A stretch of 64,000 bases of DNA from an uncultured Lachnospiraceae bacterium (GCA_949471785.1 CASWRE010000002.1:88821-152820), one strand, 5' to 3'; shown: positions 1 through 9,880, counted from the stretch's first letter. Numbers and translations: made by a program. The notes: generated from the sequence alone by a model not told the origin.

Positions 1-1
1 T

Positions 2-1594
2 CAGAAAAGCGATGAGGTGACGGCGGAATGTATTTTCAATGATAATATTCAGGAAAGCCTGAAAGCCAGGCCCCTGGATGAACTGGCCAGAAGTACGCTG
101 AGCAAATACTTTACCTATATTGACTTGGATCAGGTGGCAGATTATTGTTATGTCGATAATAAGAATCATGTGTATACGCGTTTTTATTCCACCATATCCT
201 ACGCGGATTTTGAAAAAAGCGGGCTGGAAAAGTATTTGGACGGCACTTATGCCGAAACAAGATGGTTTTGGGCGAAAGATACACTGTTTGGCTCCGGTCA
301 GGATGCTCTTTTTATCGGCCGTTACGTCAGGAGTATGGAGTATGCCCACGAGCCGGGGATGCTCTTTTTTAAGATGAGCGAGAGTTTTCTGGAAAGGGGT
401 ATAGGCGGAAGAAACAGTATCTCGGAGGGCTGTGTGGCGGGTATATTGGACAGTTCGGGACAAATATGCGCTTTATGGAGCCCGGAGGGTTACGAGATGC
501 CTGATCAGTCTCTGGACAGCATACGAAAGCTGCTGCCGGCGGGAGACAGCACAGGAATGATATGGGAAGGAAAACGGACGCCGGAAGGAGTCCTGTCGGT
601 CTATCGTCAGGCCGCCGGAGGGTTGCTTATTTTTACTTTTGTCCCGGACATTGTATTGAACAGCGGCGCCGGCCGGATCATCCTTGTCCTTTCGGGAATT
701 TATCTATTTGTGGTGGCTGCGGCTGCAGCTCTGAGCCTTTATTTTTCCCGCCGTTTCACCAGGCCGATCCAGATGATCACAGAAACCATGACGGGGTTTG
801 ACGGGCAGGATTTCAGTCGGATGATCGAGCTGCACACCCATACAGAGCTGGATCAGATCGGTCAGTCCTACAATGAGATGCTGAGCAATATCGAAAAGCT
901 TCTGTCCGAGATCAAAGAGCAGGAAAAGTCGCTGCGGACCAGTGAGCTGAATATGCTGATCAGCCAGATCAATCCCCATTTCTTATATAATACACTAGAT
1001 ACGATCTATATGCTTGCCAGGATGCACAGGGAGGAAGCGGCCATGCAGATGATCCAGGCTCTGTCCAAATACCTGCGTCTGTCACTCAGCAAGGGCTGCG
1101 ATATTGTGACTGTGGAGGATGAGCTGGAAAACGTAAGAAACTACCTGGAGATCCAGCATATTCGTAACGAAAGACTGTTTCAATATGAGATCATCTGCCG
1201 GGTTGACGCCTCGCAAACATATGTTCTCAAACTGATCTTGCAGCCCCTTGTGGAAAATGCGTTTAAATATGGCTTTTGCAGTATATTCGAGGGCGGAGTG
1301 ATCCGGATTGAGGTATACAGCGAGGACACAGATGTGGTTTTCTGCGTCCGCAATAACGGCACGCCCATCCGGACGGAGATGGCGGAGCGTTTAAACCGGC
1401 TGGCGGATATGCCTTTTTCACAGATGAAAAAAGTGTTTCCCGACAAGACGCATGGCTATGGAACTGTAAATATTGTGACAAGGCTGCGTCTGAAATATGG
1501 AAACGGCATTCATTTTTTCTGTCATGCCCAAGAAGATGGTACAGAATGCGTGATCCGAATTCCGGAGGAAAGGATGGTTGTCCATGAGGAATAA
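2..1594 (+). CDS. Sensor histidine kinase, YesM/LytS type (5' end cut by window edge)
   Basis: ISQINPHFLYNTLDTIYML His-kinase motif, TM + HAMP-like region, C-terminal HATPase-like region. Frame is open to the window start, so the GTG at 17 is probably not the true start. Confidence 0.88.
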   Translation, partial: QKSDEVTAECIFNDNIQESLKARPLDELARSTLSKYFTYIDLDQVADYCYVDNKNHVYTRFYSTISYADFEKSGLEKYLDGTYAETRWFWAKDTLFGSGQDALFIGRYVRSMEYAHEPGMLFFKMSESFLERGIGGRNSISEGCVAGILDSSGQICALWSPEGYEMPDQSLDSIRKLLPAGDSTGMIWEGKRTPEGVLSVYRQAAGGLLIFTFVPDIVLNSGAGRIILVLSGIYLFVVAAAAALSLYFSRRFTRPIQMITETMTGFDGQDFSRMIELHTHTELDQIGQSYNEMLSNIEKLLSEIKEQEKSLRTSELNMLISQINPHFLYNTLDTIYMLARMHREEAAMQMIQALSKYLRLSLSKGCDIVTVEDELENVRNYLEIQHIRNERLFQYEIICRVDASQTYVLKLILQPLVENAFKYGFCSIFEGGVIRIEVYSEDTDVVFCVRNNGTPIRTEMAERLNRLADMPFSQMKKVFPDKTHGYGTVNIVTRLRLKYGNGIHFFCHAQEDGTECVIRIPEERMVVHEE

Positions 1595-2894
1595 AAAAAG
1601 GAAGACAAGGCGTTTCGGGGAAATGATGATCCGAAGCACGGCAGTACTGCTTGCAGGCATATGCCTCTTTGGGTGCCAGAACAGCCAGGAGGGAAAAGAG
1701 GATACAGTAACGGCGCCTGTGAAAATTCCCATTACTTTCATCGTTGACTCCTCTACCGGAAAGAAAAATGAAGAAAAGGTGGTAGAGGAATTTAATGAAG
1801 CGTATAAGGGGGTGTGTGAAGCCGACGTGGAGTGGATTATGGAAACGGAGAATGATTACCGGCAGAACCTGAAACGCCAAAACGTGACGGATAAGCTCCC
1901 CGCAGTTATTACAGACTTGCGTATGCTTCCCTCTTTTTATCAGATGATGATCACCGAAAAAAGGATCGAGGATCTTTCACCCTATATCTATGGCGACGAG
2001 GAGTGGAAAAACCTGATAGAACCCGTTGTGCTGGAGGGCTGCAGTGAGCCGGACGGGAAAATTTATCTGGCGCCCCTGAGCACGGCGGCTTTTTCCTGCT
2101 CGGGTATATTCTGGAACGAGGAGTTGTTTGCCAGGGCGGGCATTCAGGAATTTCCGGAGACATGGGAAGAATTCTGGGAATGCTGTGACCAGCTCATGGC
2201 GCAGGGCATTACGCCTCTGGCGCTCCATACGGACGGAACAGCCTGGGCTCCCATGCTCCTGGCCACGGCGGAGCTTGCCGACACCCGGGAGGGCATGGAA
2301 TTTATGAAAGAGTTGTACCCGGAAAGCTACCAAAATGAAAATGGGCTGCATCTGGCGGAGACATTACAGCGGCTGTTCCTCTACACGACAGAGGATGCCA
2401 TACACAATGACTTTGACGTGGCGTACAACAACTTTTTTTCCGGGGGGGCGGCAATGATCCCGAACGGTTACTGGATGATGGATCAGATCCCGGACGGCTG
2501 GAAAGAGAAGGTGCGGTTTTCCGCATTCCCGGGAAACAAACTGATATCATCACCGGAGACTTTCGGCTGGTCCCTGGTTTCCGCCTACGGGGAGGACGTC
2601 AAAGAGGCGGTTTTGGCCTTTTTTAAATTCAGGACGGCATTAAATAAACAGGAAAAGGATGAACTGTTCTCCCGGAGCATGGCACAGTTATCCTCCACGG
2701 CGGAGGGAGATTATATCAGGGCCTATCAGAATGAACCGCAGATTGTCCCCAATTATCAGGTGAAATGGAATTCTATTTTTCAGGAGGAAGTCTTGGGGCA
2801 GACCCTGCCGGAGCTTATCAGCGGGAAGATTTCCGCGAATGAATTTGTGCAGATGGCGGATGAAAGCATCCGGCAGTTCAGGGAAGAACAATAA
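1584..2894 (+). CDS. ABC transporter extracellular substrate-binding lipoprotein (sugar family 1-like)
   Basis: Lipobox LFGC; SBP-like fold motifs (WNEELFARAGI..PETWEEFWE). Overlaps the end of the histidine kinase gene. Confidence 0.8.
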   Translation: MRNKKRKTRRFGEMMIRSTAVLLAGICLFGCQNSQEGKEDTVTAPVKIPITFIVDSSTGKKNEEKVVEEFNEAYKGVCEADVEWIMETENDYRQNLKRQNVTDKLPAVITDLRMLPSFYQMMITEKRIEDLSPYIYGDEEWKNLIEPVVLEGCSEPDGKIYLAPLSTAAFSCSGIFWNEELFARAGIQEFPETWEEFWECCDQLMAQGITPLALHTDGTAWAPMLLATAELADTREGMEFMKELYPESYQNENGLHLAETLQRLFLYTTEDAIHNDFDVAYNNFFSGGAAMIPNGYWMMDQIPDGWKEKVRFSAFPGNKLISSPETFGWSLVSAYGEDVKEAVLAFFKFRTALNKQEKDELFSRSMAQLSSTAEGDYIRAYQNEPQIVPNYQVKWNSIFQEEVLGQTLPELISGKISANEFVQMADESIRQFREEQ

Positions 2895-2988
2895 GAAAGG
2901 CGGAAGAAAAAGTATTTTTTTTAATAAATCATGTTTTGTAATTGTTATATGAATTTCCTTTTTGCTGGTAAGATAAGACTATCGAAAA

Positions 2989-3002
2989 GAAAACCGGTTT
3001 TC
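2989..3002. promoter_or_regulatory. Candidate LacI-family operator
   Basis: Perfect 14-bp palindrome GAAAACCGGTTTTC with central CG, about 50 bp upstream of the SBP gene; a LacI-type regulator is encoded at 6227-7234. Confidence 0.5.
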
Positions 3003-3052
3003 GAGATGATAAAGAAAATATATAGTTTTAGATTTCAGAAAAGAGGGAACAT

Positions 3053-4453
3053 ATGAAAAATAAAAAAAGATGGTTAGCCCTTGGTATGGCAGTAATGATG
3101 GCAGCGGCTGCATTCATGACCGGCTGCGGTGGCAACGGAGGAAGCAGTTCAGATAGCGGTTCAACGGGAAGCGCTGCCGGTGATGCAGGCAGCAGCGCCG
3201 CCGAATCAGCCGGAGAAGCATCCGACAGCGGCAAAGCCGACGCTTCCGGCGGTTCTGTGTACTATCTGAATTTCAAACCGGAGCAGGATCCCCAGTGGCA
3301 GGATCTCGCAAAGGCATATACAGAAGAGACGGGCGTACCGGTCACAGTCGTTACGGCGGCATCCGGAGAGTATGAGACTACTCTGATGAGTGAGATGGGA
3401 AAGAGCGGTGCTCCCACGCTGTTCCAGGTAAACGGTCCGGTGGGTCTGGCGAACTGGAAGGATTATTGCTATGATCTGTCCGGCAGCGATGTTTATAAAG
3501 AGCTGACCAGCGAGGGGCATGCGCTGAAAGACGGAGACGCAGTAGCAGGTATCGCTTACGTGGTTGAGTCCTACGGCATTATTACCAATGTAACCCTTCT
3601 GGAGCAGGCCGGATATAAAGTAGAAGATATCCAGTCCTTTGAGGATCTGAAAAAAGTGGCGGAAGATATCTCCGGCCGTTCCGGTGAACTCGGATTTACG
3701 GCGTTTACCTCCGCAGGTATGGACGGATCTTCCGACTGGCGTTACAAGACTCACCTTGCCAACCTTCCGATTTATTTTGAGGCACAGGATGCCGGCAGCG
3801 CCCTGCCCGAGTCTGTCCAGGGGACATATCTCGACAACTATCGCCAGATATGGAATCTGTATATCAATAACAGCACCTGCGATCCCTCCGAGCTTGCCGC
3901 GAAGACCGGCGATGATTCGAGAAATGAATTCCTGAACAAGGAAGCGGTATTTTTCCAGAATGGTTCCTGGGAGTATGGCAATCTGACCGGTGACGGCGGA
4001 TTTACAGATGATGATCTGGCCATGATTCCGATCTATGTCGGCATAGGCGATGAGGCCAGCCAGGGTCTGTGCACAGGTACAGAGAATTTCTGGTGCGTCA
4101 ATAAAGAGGCAGATGAAGCGGATATCCAGGCGACTCTTGATTTCATGTACTGGTGCGTAACTTCTGAGGCGGGCACAACAAGCATGGGACAGGATATGGG
4201 ATTTGTTATCCCCTTCAAGAGCGCCATCGAGACATCCAACCTGTTCGTGAAGCAGGATACGGAGATGACAGCGGCCGGCAAGACCCCCATCGCGTGGTCC
4301 TTCTCCATGATTCCCTCTGAGGAGTGGAAAAACGGCGTCGGTTCCGCACTGACCGCTTATGCTGCGGATCAGACAGATGATAACTGGGAAGCAGTGAAAT
4401 CAGCCTTTGTGGACGGATGGACGACAGAGTATGAGCTTGCCCATCAGGGATAA
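3053..4453 (+). CDS. ABC transporter sugar-binding lipoprotein
   Basis: Signal peptide with lipobox FMTGC, Ser/Gly-rich linker, SBP_bac_1-like sequence; followed by two permeases. Confidence 0.85.
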   Translation: MKNKKRWLALGMAVMMAAAAFMTGCGGNGGSSSDSGSTGSAAGDAGSSAAESAGEASDSGKADASGGSVYYLNFKPEQDPQWQDLAKAYTEETGVPVTVVTAASGEYETTLMSEMGKSGAPTLFQVNGPVGLANWKDYCYDLSGSDVYKELTSEGHALKDGDAVAGIAYVVESYGIITNVTLLEQAGYKVEDIQSFEDLKKVAEDISGRSGELGFTAFTSAGMDGSSDWRYKTHLANLPIYFEAQDAGSALPESVQGTYLDNYRQIWNLYINNSTCDPSELAAKTGDDSRNEFLNKEAVFFQNGSWEYGNLTGDGGFTDDDLAMIPIYVGIGDEASQGLCTGTENFWCVNKEADEADIQATLDFMYWCVTSEAGTTSMGQDMGFVIPFKSAIETSNLFVKQDTEMTAAGKTPIAWSFSMIPSEEWKNGVGSALTAYAADQTDDNWEAVKSAFVDGWTTEYELAHQG

Positions 4454-4469
4454 AGGACACGGATTTATG

Positions 4470-4500
4470 GAAGACAGGCGGGTACCTGCCTGTCTTCTTT
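4470..4500 (+). terminator. Intercistronic hairpin/attenuator between SBP and permeases
   Basis: GAAGACAGGC-8nt-GCCTGTCTTC, 10-bp perfect stem followed by TTTTAT. Confidence 0.7.
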
Positions 4501-4523
4501 TATAAAAAATCAGGAGTGAGACT

Positions 4524-5375
4524 ATGGAAAAAGCATTAAAGCGTTATGCACCGATATTTGTCCTCCCCACTTTTGCCGCTTTTGTTATCGGATTTATTCT
4601 TCCGTTTATACAGGGACTGTATCTGTCCTTTTGCAAATTTACGACGGTTGATAATGCAAGCTGGGTAGGCATATCCAATTACACAGCGGCGTTTACAGAC
4701 GCCTCCTTCATGAATTCATTCAAGTTTACGGTTCTTTTTGCGATAGTTTCCATTGTTTCCATCAATGTGTTGGCGTTTGTGCTGGCCACTTTGCTGACAC
4801 AGAATCTGAGGGGGACTAATGTATTCCGAACCGTATTTTTTATGCCCAATCTCATCGGCGGTATTGTGTTAGGATACATCTGGCAGATCCTGATCAACTG
4901 TCTTCTGGCGATCCTAGGACAGCCGCTTCTGGCACTGAACAGCACGGCTGGATACTGGGGCATGATCATCCTGATGTGCTGGCAGCAGGTCGGCTATATG
5001 ATGATCATTTATATCGCCGGATTACAGAATGTGTCTGATGATCTGATTGAAGCGGCGGAAATCGACGGCGCGGGAAAATGGGATATTCTGTGGCGGATCA
5101 AGATACCGATGGTTATGTCTTCCATCACCATCTGTGTATTTCTGACACTGACCAACTCTTTCAAGCTGTTCGACCAGAACCTAGCCCTCACGGGGGGAGA
5201 ACCCAGTCATGCGACAGAAATGATGGCGCTGAATATCTATCAGACCTTTTACGCCCGTTCCGGTATGCAGTGGAAGGGCTACGGACAGGCAAAAGCCGTT
5301 ATTTTCTGTGTGCTGGTCATTGCCATCTCGTTGATCCAGTTAAGAGCAACGCGTTCTAAGGAGGTGCAGCAGTAA
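4524..5375 (+). CDS. ABC sugar transporter permease (MalF/UgpA-like)
   Basis: Multi-TM; EAA-type loop EAAEIDGAGKWDILWRIKIPM. Confidence 0.9.
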   Translation: MEKALKRYAPIFVLPTFAAFVIGFILPFIQGLYLSFCKFTTVDNASWVGISNYTAAFTDASFMNSFKFTVLFAIVSIVSINVLAFVLATLLTQNLRGTNVFRTVFFMPNLIGGIVLGYIWQILINCLLAILGQPLLALNSTAGYWGMIILMCWQQVGYMMIIYIAGLQNVSDDLIEAAEIDGAGKWDILWRIKIPMVMSSITICVFLTLTNSFKLFDQNLALTGGEPSHATEMMALNIYQTFYARSGMQWKGYGQAKAVIFCVLVIAISLIQLRATRSKEVQQ

Positions 5376-6217
5376 TGAGAGAAAAAAACAGAGCGGGAAA
5401 AACAGTTTTGTCCATTCTGCTGGCGGCCGCCGCGATTTTATGGCTGTATCCGATCTTTATGATTCTGATTAACTCCGTGAAAAAGGAGTCGGCCATCAGC
5501 ACGGCCCTGGCATTTACCCTCCCGGATTCAGAGTCCTTTGCCGGATTCGCGAATTATGTGGACGCCATTACATCGAAAGGTTTTCTCGGAAGCTTGGGTT
5601 ACAGTACCCTGATCACGCTTACATCCGTCATTGCCATCCTGCTGTTTTGTTCTATGTGTGCGTGGTACATCACCCGCGTGGACGGGATCATTTCAAAAGC
5701 GCTGTATTATATGTTTGTATTTTCCATGGTGGTTCCGTTCCAGATGGTTATGTTCACCCTGTCCCAGACAGCGGATAAGCTGAAATTAAATACACCTTTC
5801 AATATCTGGATCATTTATCTGGGATTTGGCGCGGGGCTTGCCGTATTCATGTTCTGCGGTTTTGTAAAATCCATTCCCATCGAGATTGAGGAAGCGGCCC
5901 TGATCGACGGCTGCAGCCCCCTGCATACCTTTTTCCTGATCGATATGCATATTCTGAAACCGACGATGATCTCCGTAGGGATTCTGGAGGCCATGTGGGT
6001 ATGGAACGACTATCTACTGCCCACACTGGTTCTGGATATCAAAAAATACAAGACTGTGCCCATGCTGATCCAGTATTTCCGGGGAAGCTACGGGAAAGTG
6101 GAGATGGGGCCCATGATGGCCTGTATCATGCTGACAGTCATCCCGATCATTATCGTTTACCTGGCAGGGCAGAAGTACATTATCAAAGGCGTTGCAGCCG
6201 GAGCTGTCAAGGGTTAG
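5375..6217 (+). CDS. ABC sugar transporter permease (MalG/UgpE-like)
   Basis: Multi-TM; EAA motif EEAALIDGCSPLHTFFLIDMHILKP. Start overlaps the upstream stop by 1 nt. Confidence 0.9.
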   Translation: MREKNRAGKTVLSILLAAAAILWLYPIFMILINSVKKESAISTALAFTLPDSESFAGFANYVDAITSKGFLGSLGYSTLITLTSVIAILLFCSMCAWYITRVDGIISKALYYMFVFSMVVPFQMVMFTLSQTADKLKLNTPFNIWIIYLGFGAGLAVFMFCGFVKSIPIEIEEAALIDGCSPLHTFFLIDMHILKPTMISVGILEAMWVWNDYLLPTLVLDIKKYKTVPMLIQYFRGSYGKVEMGPMMACIMLTVIPIIIVYLAGQKYIIKGVAAGAVKG

Positions 6218-6226
6218 GCGTGCGCC

Positions 6227-7234
6227 GTGGATAAAAGAAGAGTCCGGATTGCCGATATCGCGGAAGAGCTGGGCGTGAGCACGGCCACAGTGTCCAATGT
6301 GATACACGGAAAGACAAAAAAGATATCGGACGAGACTGTAAAACGGGTACAGGAGCTGCTGGAAAAAAGGCAGTACATCCCCAGTATGGCGGGAATCCTT
6401 CTGGCACAGAATGATTCCCGGATCATCGGGATCGTGGTTAATAACCACGAAAAATATGAAAACCATGCGCTGGAGGATGCGTTCATCGCTTCGTCGCTGA
6501 ATGCGCTGTCACTGGAGCTGAATCGTTCCGGATATTTTATGATGGTAAAGGTGACGGCGGACTGGAATGAGATTCCCCGTTTTGCGTCTATGTGGAATAT
6601 GGACGGGCTTGTAGTCATGGGCTTCTGCGAGCAGGATTATCAAAAGTTGCGGGAGTCCATGCATATTCCGTTCGTTGTGTATGACGGTTATTTTACAAAG
6701 GCGGAATCCATATGTAATCTGATCATAGATAATTATGACGGCGGCCGACAGGTGGGCGCCTACTTGCGGGATATGGGGCACAGGCAGGTTCTGTGCATTG
6801 CCGATAATTTTTCCTGCATGGATCGTGAGCGGATCGAGGGCTGCCAGTTCGGTCTTGGAGAATCCCGGATTGACTTTATGCAGATCCCCATGATTCAGAA
6901 AGAGAGGCGTCAGTTCTACCAGGAAAAAGCATCATGCATGCTGCGGCATTCGGCCATATTTGCCGCATCGGATTATTATGCTGCCGAATTGATATACTTT
7001 CTTGCCGGGGCCGGTATCCATGTGCCCGGGGATATTTCCGTGGTGGGGTTTGACGATATCCCGCTGTGCGGACATATGTATCCGCCACTGACCAGTGTAA
7101 AGCAGGATGTGATGCTGCGGGCCAGACAGGCAGTTCGGGTATTGAATCAGTTAAAAGCGGGGATATGCGAAAGCACAGTGATCAAAATGCCGGTATCTCT
7201 GGTTAAAAGAGAAAGCGTAAAGCAGCTCGTGTAG
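6227..7234 (+). CDS. LacI-family transcriptional regulator
   Basis: N-terminal HTH RIADIAEELGVSTATVSNVIHGKTKKISDETVKRV; periplasmic-binding-like C-terminus. Confidence 0.95.
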   Translation: MDKRRVRIADIAEELGVSTATVSNVIHGKTKKISDETVKRVQELLEKRQYIPSMAGILLAQNDSRIIGIVVNNHEKYENHALEDAFIASSLNALSLELNRSGYFMMVKVTADWNEIPRFASMWNMDGLVVMGFCEQDYQKLRESMHIPFVVYDGYFTKAESICNLIIDNYDGGRQVGAYLRDMGHRQVLCIADNFSCMDRERIEGCQFGLGESRIDFMQIPMIQKERRQFYQEKASCMLRHSAIFAASDYYAAELIYFLAGAGIHVPGDISVVGFDDIPLCGHMYPPLTSVKQDVMLRARQAVRVLNQLKAGICESTVIKMPVSLVKRESVKQLV

Positions 7235-7278
7235 GACAGAGGATTTGTGATTTTTCATAAATCTGCTGTCCTTTTTTT
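7233..7278 (+). terminator. Intrinsic terminator after LacI gene
   Basis: AGGACAG...CTGTCCT followed by a T-run. Confidence 0.75.
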
Positions 7279-7364
7279 GGCGTGGGTTACGCGTTTAACG
7301 TATTGTGAAACAGCCTCCATGCGGATAAGATACATGTAGCGAAACACATGGAGGTTTAAGGATC

Positions 7365-8753
7365 ATGAAAAATCATTTTTATAGCCGTGTAGCCAGGATT
7401 GCGCTGCCGGTGGCTCTGCAGTCGCTGCTGCAGTCTTCTTTCAGTGTCATAGACCAGTTGATGATCGGGCAACTGGGAAGCCAGAGCATTGCGGGAGTCG
7501 GGCTGGGAGGAAAATTCGCGTCCCTCTATTCCGTGCTTCTGGGGGCTGTGGCGACAGCGGCAGGCATCATGATATCCCAGTATACCGGACAGAAGAATGA
7601 GCGGGAGACCAGCAGAAGCTTTTTCGCGAACACCGGGATTGCCGCCGGAGTCGCGCTGTTCTTTTTTTTCGTGTGCGTATTTTTTTCGGAAAATATTATG
7701 CAGCTGTATACCAAAGATGCGGGAACAAAGAGACTGGCGGGGGAATACCTGCGGATCTATGCCTTTTCCTATCTTCCCATGGCCCTGGGCAGTATCACGT
7801 CGGTATTGCTTCGCTGCATGGAAGCGGCATCCCTCCCGCTGTATGCAAGCCTGATATCCGTGCTTCTGAACACGGGGCTGAACTACCTGCTGATCTTCGG
7901 GAAGGGTGGATTTCCCGTTCTCGGCATAAAGGGCGCGGCGCTGGCCACTGTCATATCCCAGTTTGCGGCCTGCGGACTGATCCTGATTCTCTTCATCCGG
8001 CAGTATCGGAAACAGGATATGCGCCTTAGCTTTCTCTGGCGTTTTGACAGGGAAAGCAGGGTACAATATCTTGGGATTTTGTGTCCTCTTCTGATCTGTG
8101 AGTTTCTGTGGAGCCTTGGGGAAAATGTGTATGCCGCAATCTATGGGAATATGGGCACAGATCCCTGCGCCGCCATGACGCTGACTATACCCGTCCAGAC
8201 GCTTTTGATCGGTGCTCTCAGCGGAATTTCCCAGGCGGCGGGTATCATGATCGGCAAAACATTGGGAAAGGGAGAGTACGAAAGGGCAAAAAAAGAGTCC
8301 GTAGGGCTGATGCTTTTAGGGTTTGGGGGATCACTGATCTTATCGCTGTTCCTTATAGCGGCCAGAAGCTTTTATGCAGGAATATTCCGGGTGGCGAGTG
8401 ATGTGCAGGAGCTGGCCCGCCAGATCCTTCTGGCTTTTGCCCTGATTGCCCCGGTAAAGGTGCAGAATATGATTTTGGGCGGCGGGATCATTCGAAGCGG
8501 CGGAAAAACAAAATACATCATGTGGATTGATTTTATCGGTACATGGTTCGCGGGTGTACCTCTGGGGCTGTTGGCCGCCTTTGTGTGGAAGCTGTCCATC
8601 CCGTATGTATACTTTATCCTGTCTTTGGAGGAATGTCTGCGCTGGGGGATTTCCATGGCGGTATTCAAAAGAGGGATATGGATACATTCGCTGAGAACCA
8701 CAGAGGAAGGAAAAGCAGATTCATCCGTCTCTGCCGCAGATGCCGGAGCATAG
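7365..8753 (+). CDS. MATE family efflux transporter
   Basis: 462 aa, 12-TM MATE pattern (IALPVALQSLLQSSFSVIDQLMIGQLG). Confidence 0.9.
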   Translation: MKNHFYSRVARIALPVALQSLLQSSFSVIDQLMIGQLGSQSIAGVGLGGKFASLYSVLLGAVATAAGIMISQYTGQKNERETSRSFFANTGIAAGVALFFFFVCVFFSENIMQLYTKDAGTKRLAGEYLRIYAFSYLPMALGSITSVLLRCMEAASLPLYASLISVLLNTGLNYLLIFGKGGFPVLGIKGAALATVISQFAACGLILILFIRQYRKQDMRLSFLWRFDRESRVQYLGILCPLLICEFLWSLGENVYAAIYGNMGTDPCAAMTLTIPVQTLLIGALSGISQAAGIMIGKTLGKGEYERAKKESVGLMLLGFGGSLILSLFLIAARSFYAGIFRVASDVQELARQILLAFALIAPVKVQNMILGGGIIRSGGKTKYIMWIDFIGTWFAGVPLGLLAAFVWKLSIPYVYFILSLEECLRWGISMAVFKRGIWIHSLRTTEEGKADSSVSAADAGA

Positions 8754-8776
8754 ACAGAAATACAGGTTGAAAATGG

Positions 8777-8805
8777 TAACAGTTCAGACGAGGGCTGAAC
8801 TGTTA
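8777..8805 (+). terminator. Hairpin downstream of MATE gene
   Basis: TAACAGTTCAG-7nt-CTGAACTGTTA, 11-bp perfect stem; no strong T tract. Confidence 0.5.
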
Positions 8806-8835
8806 TTGAAAATGCGAAAACTCAGGGAAAATCGC

Positions 8836-8864
8836 TTGACTGGGGGATTTTCTTGTGTTAGGAT
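8836..8864 (+). promoter_or_regulatory. SigA-type promoter for rplU operon
   Basis: TTGACT-17 nt-TAGGAT. Confidence 0.6.
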
Positions 8865-8870
8865 ATTCGA

Positions 8871-8935
8871 GTATGCCGCACAGAGAGGTATAAGACTCTT
8901 CGGAGTCACCACATCTGGCGAGTAAGTTCATAGGA
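8871..8935 (+). ncRNA. Candidate L21 ribosomal-protein leader
   Basis: Nested pairing GCC..GGT..GACTC(UUCG)GAGTC..ACC..GGC between the promoter and rplU start; position fits the Firmicutes L21 leader family. Confidence 0.5.
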
Positions 8936-8943
8936 GGTGCCAT

Positions 8944-9249
8944 ATGTACGCAATTATTGCAACAGGTGGTAAACAGTACAAAGTATCCGAGGGTGACATT
9001 ATCAAAGTGGAGAAGCTCGGCGTGGAGTCCGGTGAGACAGTTACTTTCGATCAGGTGCTGGCCGTGAGCAACGAAGGCCTCAAGGTGGGCAGCGACGTTG
9101 CCGGAGCGACCGTGACGGCATCTGTACTTGGAAACGGTAAGGCCAAGAAAGTTATCGTTTACAAGTATAAGAGAAAAACTGGCTATCACAAGAAAAACGG
9201 ACACAGGCAGCAGTACACAGCTGTAAAGATCGAAAAGATCAACGCCTGA
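8944..9249 (+). CDS. rplU: Ribosomal protein L21
   Basis: [18 protein letters not shown]...[25 protein letters not shown]. Confidence 0.98.
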   Translation: MYAIIATGGKQYKVSEGDIIKVEKLGVESGETVTFDQVLAVSNEGLKVGSDVAGATVTASVLGNGKAKKVIVYKYKRKTGYHKKNGHRQQYTAVKIEKINA

Positions 9250-9259
9250 TCCCGCTGTT

Positions 9260-9580
9260 ATGATCCATATTCAGATAGCTGAAAAGAATCAGGAATGCAT
9301 AAAGGTCACTGTGAAGGGCCATGCCGGTTATGCAGGGGAAGGACAGGATATCATCTGCGCGGCCGTTTCCATTCTGATGGTCAACACGGTAAATTCCATC
9401 GAGACGTTTACGGAGGATGATTTTACCTGTGATGACGGAGACGGATTTATGGAGATCACCGTGGATGAGGAAGCGTCTCCGGGCACAAAGCTGTTGATGC
9501 GATCCCTTTGTCTCGGCCTTGAGGGCATTCGGCAATCGTATGGAGATACGTTTATACAGATAATGACCAAGGAGGTATGA
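9260..9580 (+). CDS. prp: Ribosomal-processing cysteine protease Prp (YsxB family)
   Basis: [20 protein letters not shown] catalytic His/Cys motifs; lies between rplU and rpmA. Confidence 0.93.
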   Translation: MIHIQIAEKNQECIKVTVKGHAGYAGEGQDIICAAVSILMVNTVNSIETFTEDDFTCDDGDGFMEITVDEEASPGTKLLMRSLCLGLEGIRQSYGDTFIQIMTKEV

Positions 9581-9584
9581 AACT

Positions 9585-9872
9585 ATGATGAGAGTAAACC
9601 TTCAGATTTTCGCTCATAAAAAAGGTGTCGGTTCCACCAAGAACGGCCGTGATTCCGAGTCCAAGAGACTTGGCGCGAAGAGAGCTGACGGGCAGTTTGT
9701 AAAGGCCGGAAATATCCTGTACAGACAGCGCGGAACAAAGATCCATCCGGGCGTAAATGTGGGCATCGGCAGAGACGATACCCTGTATGCCAAGGCTGAC
9801 GGTATTGTACGGTTCCAGAGAAAGGGCCGGGACAAAAAACAGGTGTCCATCGTTCCGGTGGCAGCAGAATAA
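9585..9872 (+). CDS. rpmA: Ribosomal protein L27 with Prp-cleavable N-extension
   Basis: [37 protein letters not shown]. Confidence 0.98.
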   Translation: MMRVNLQIFAHKKGVGSTKNGRDSESKRLGAKRADGQFVKAGNILYRQRGTKIHPGVNVGIGRDDTLYAKADGIVRFQRKGRDKKQVSIVPVAAE

Positions 9873-9880
9873 GATTGGGG

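Noticed and set aside
1263-1880. 205-aa minus-strand ORF
   Set aside because: Spans the kinase/SBP junction on the opposite strand; no motif support.
2421-2450. Adjacent T7 and G7 runs within the first SBP gene as a phase-variation site
   Set aside because: Short tracts, frame intact, no regulatory context; needs population data.
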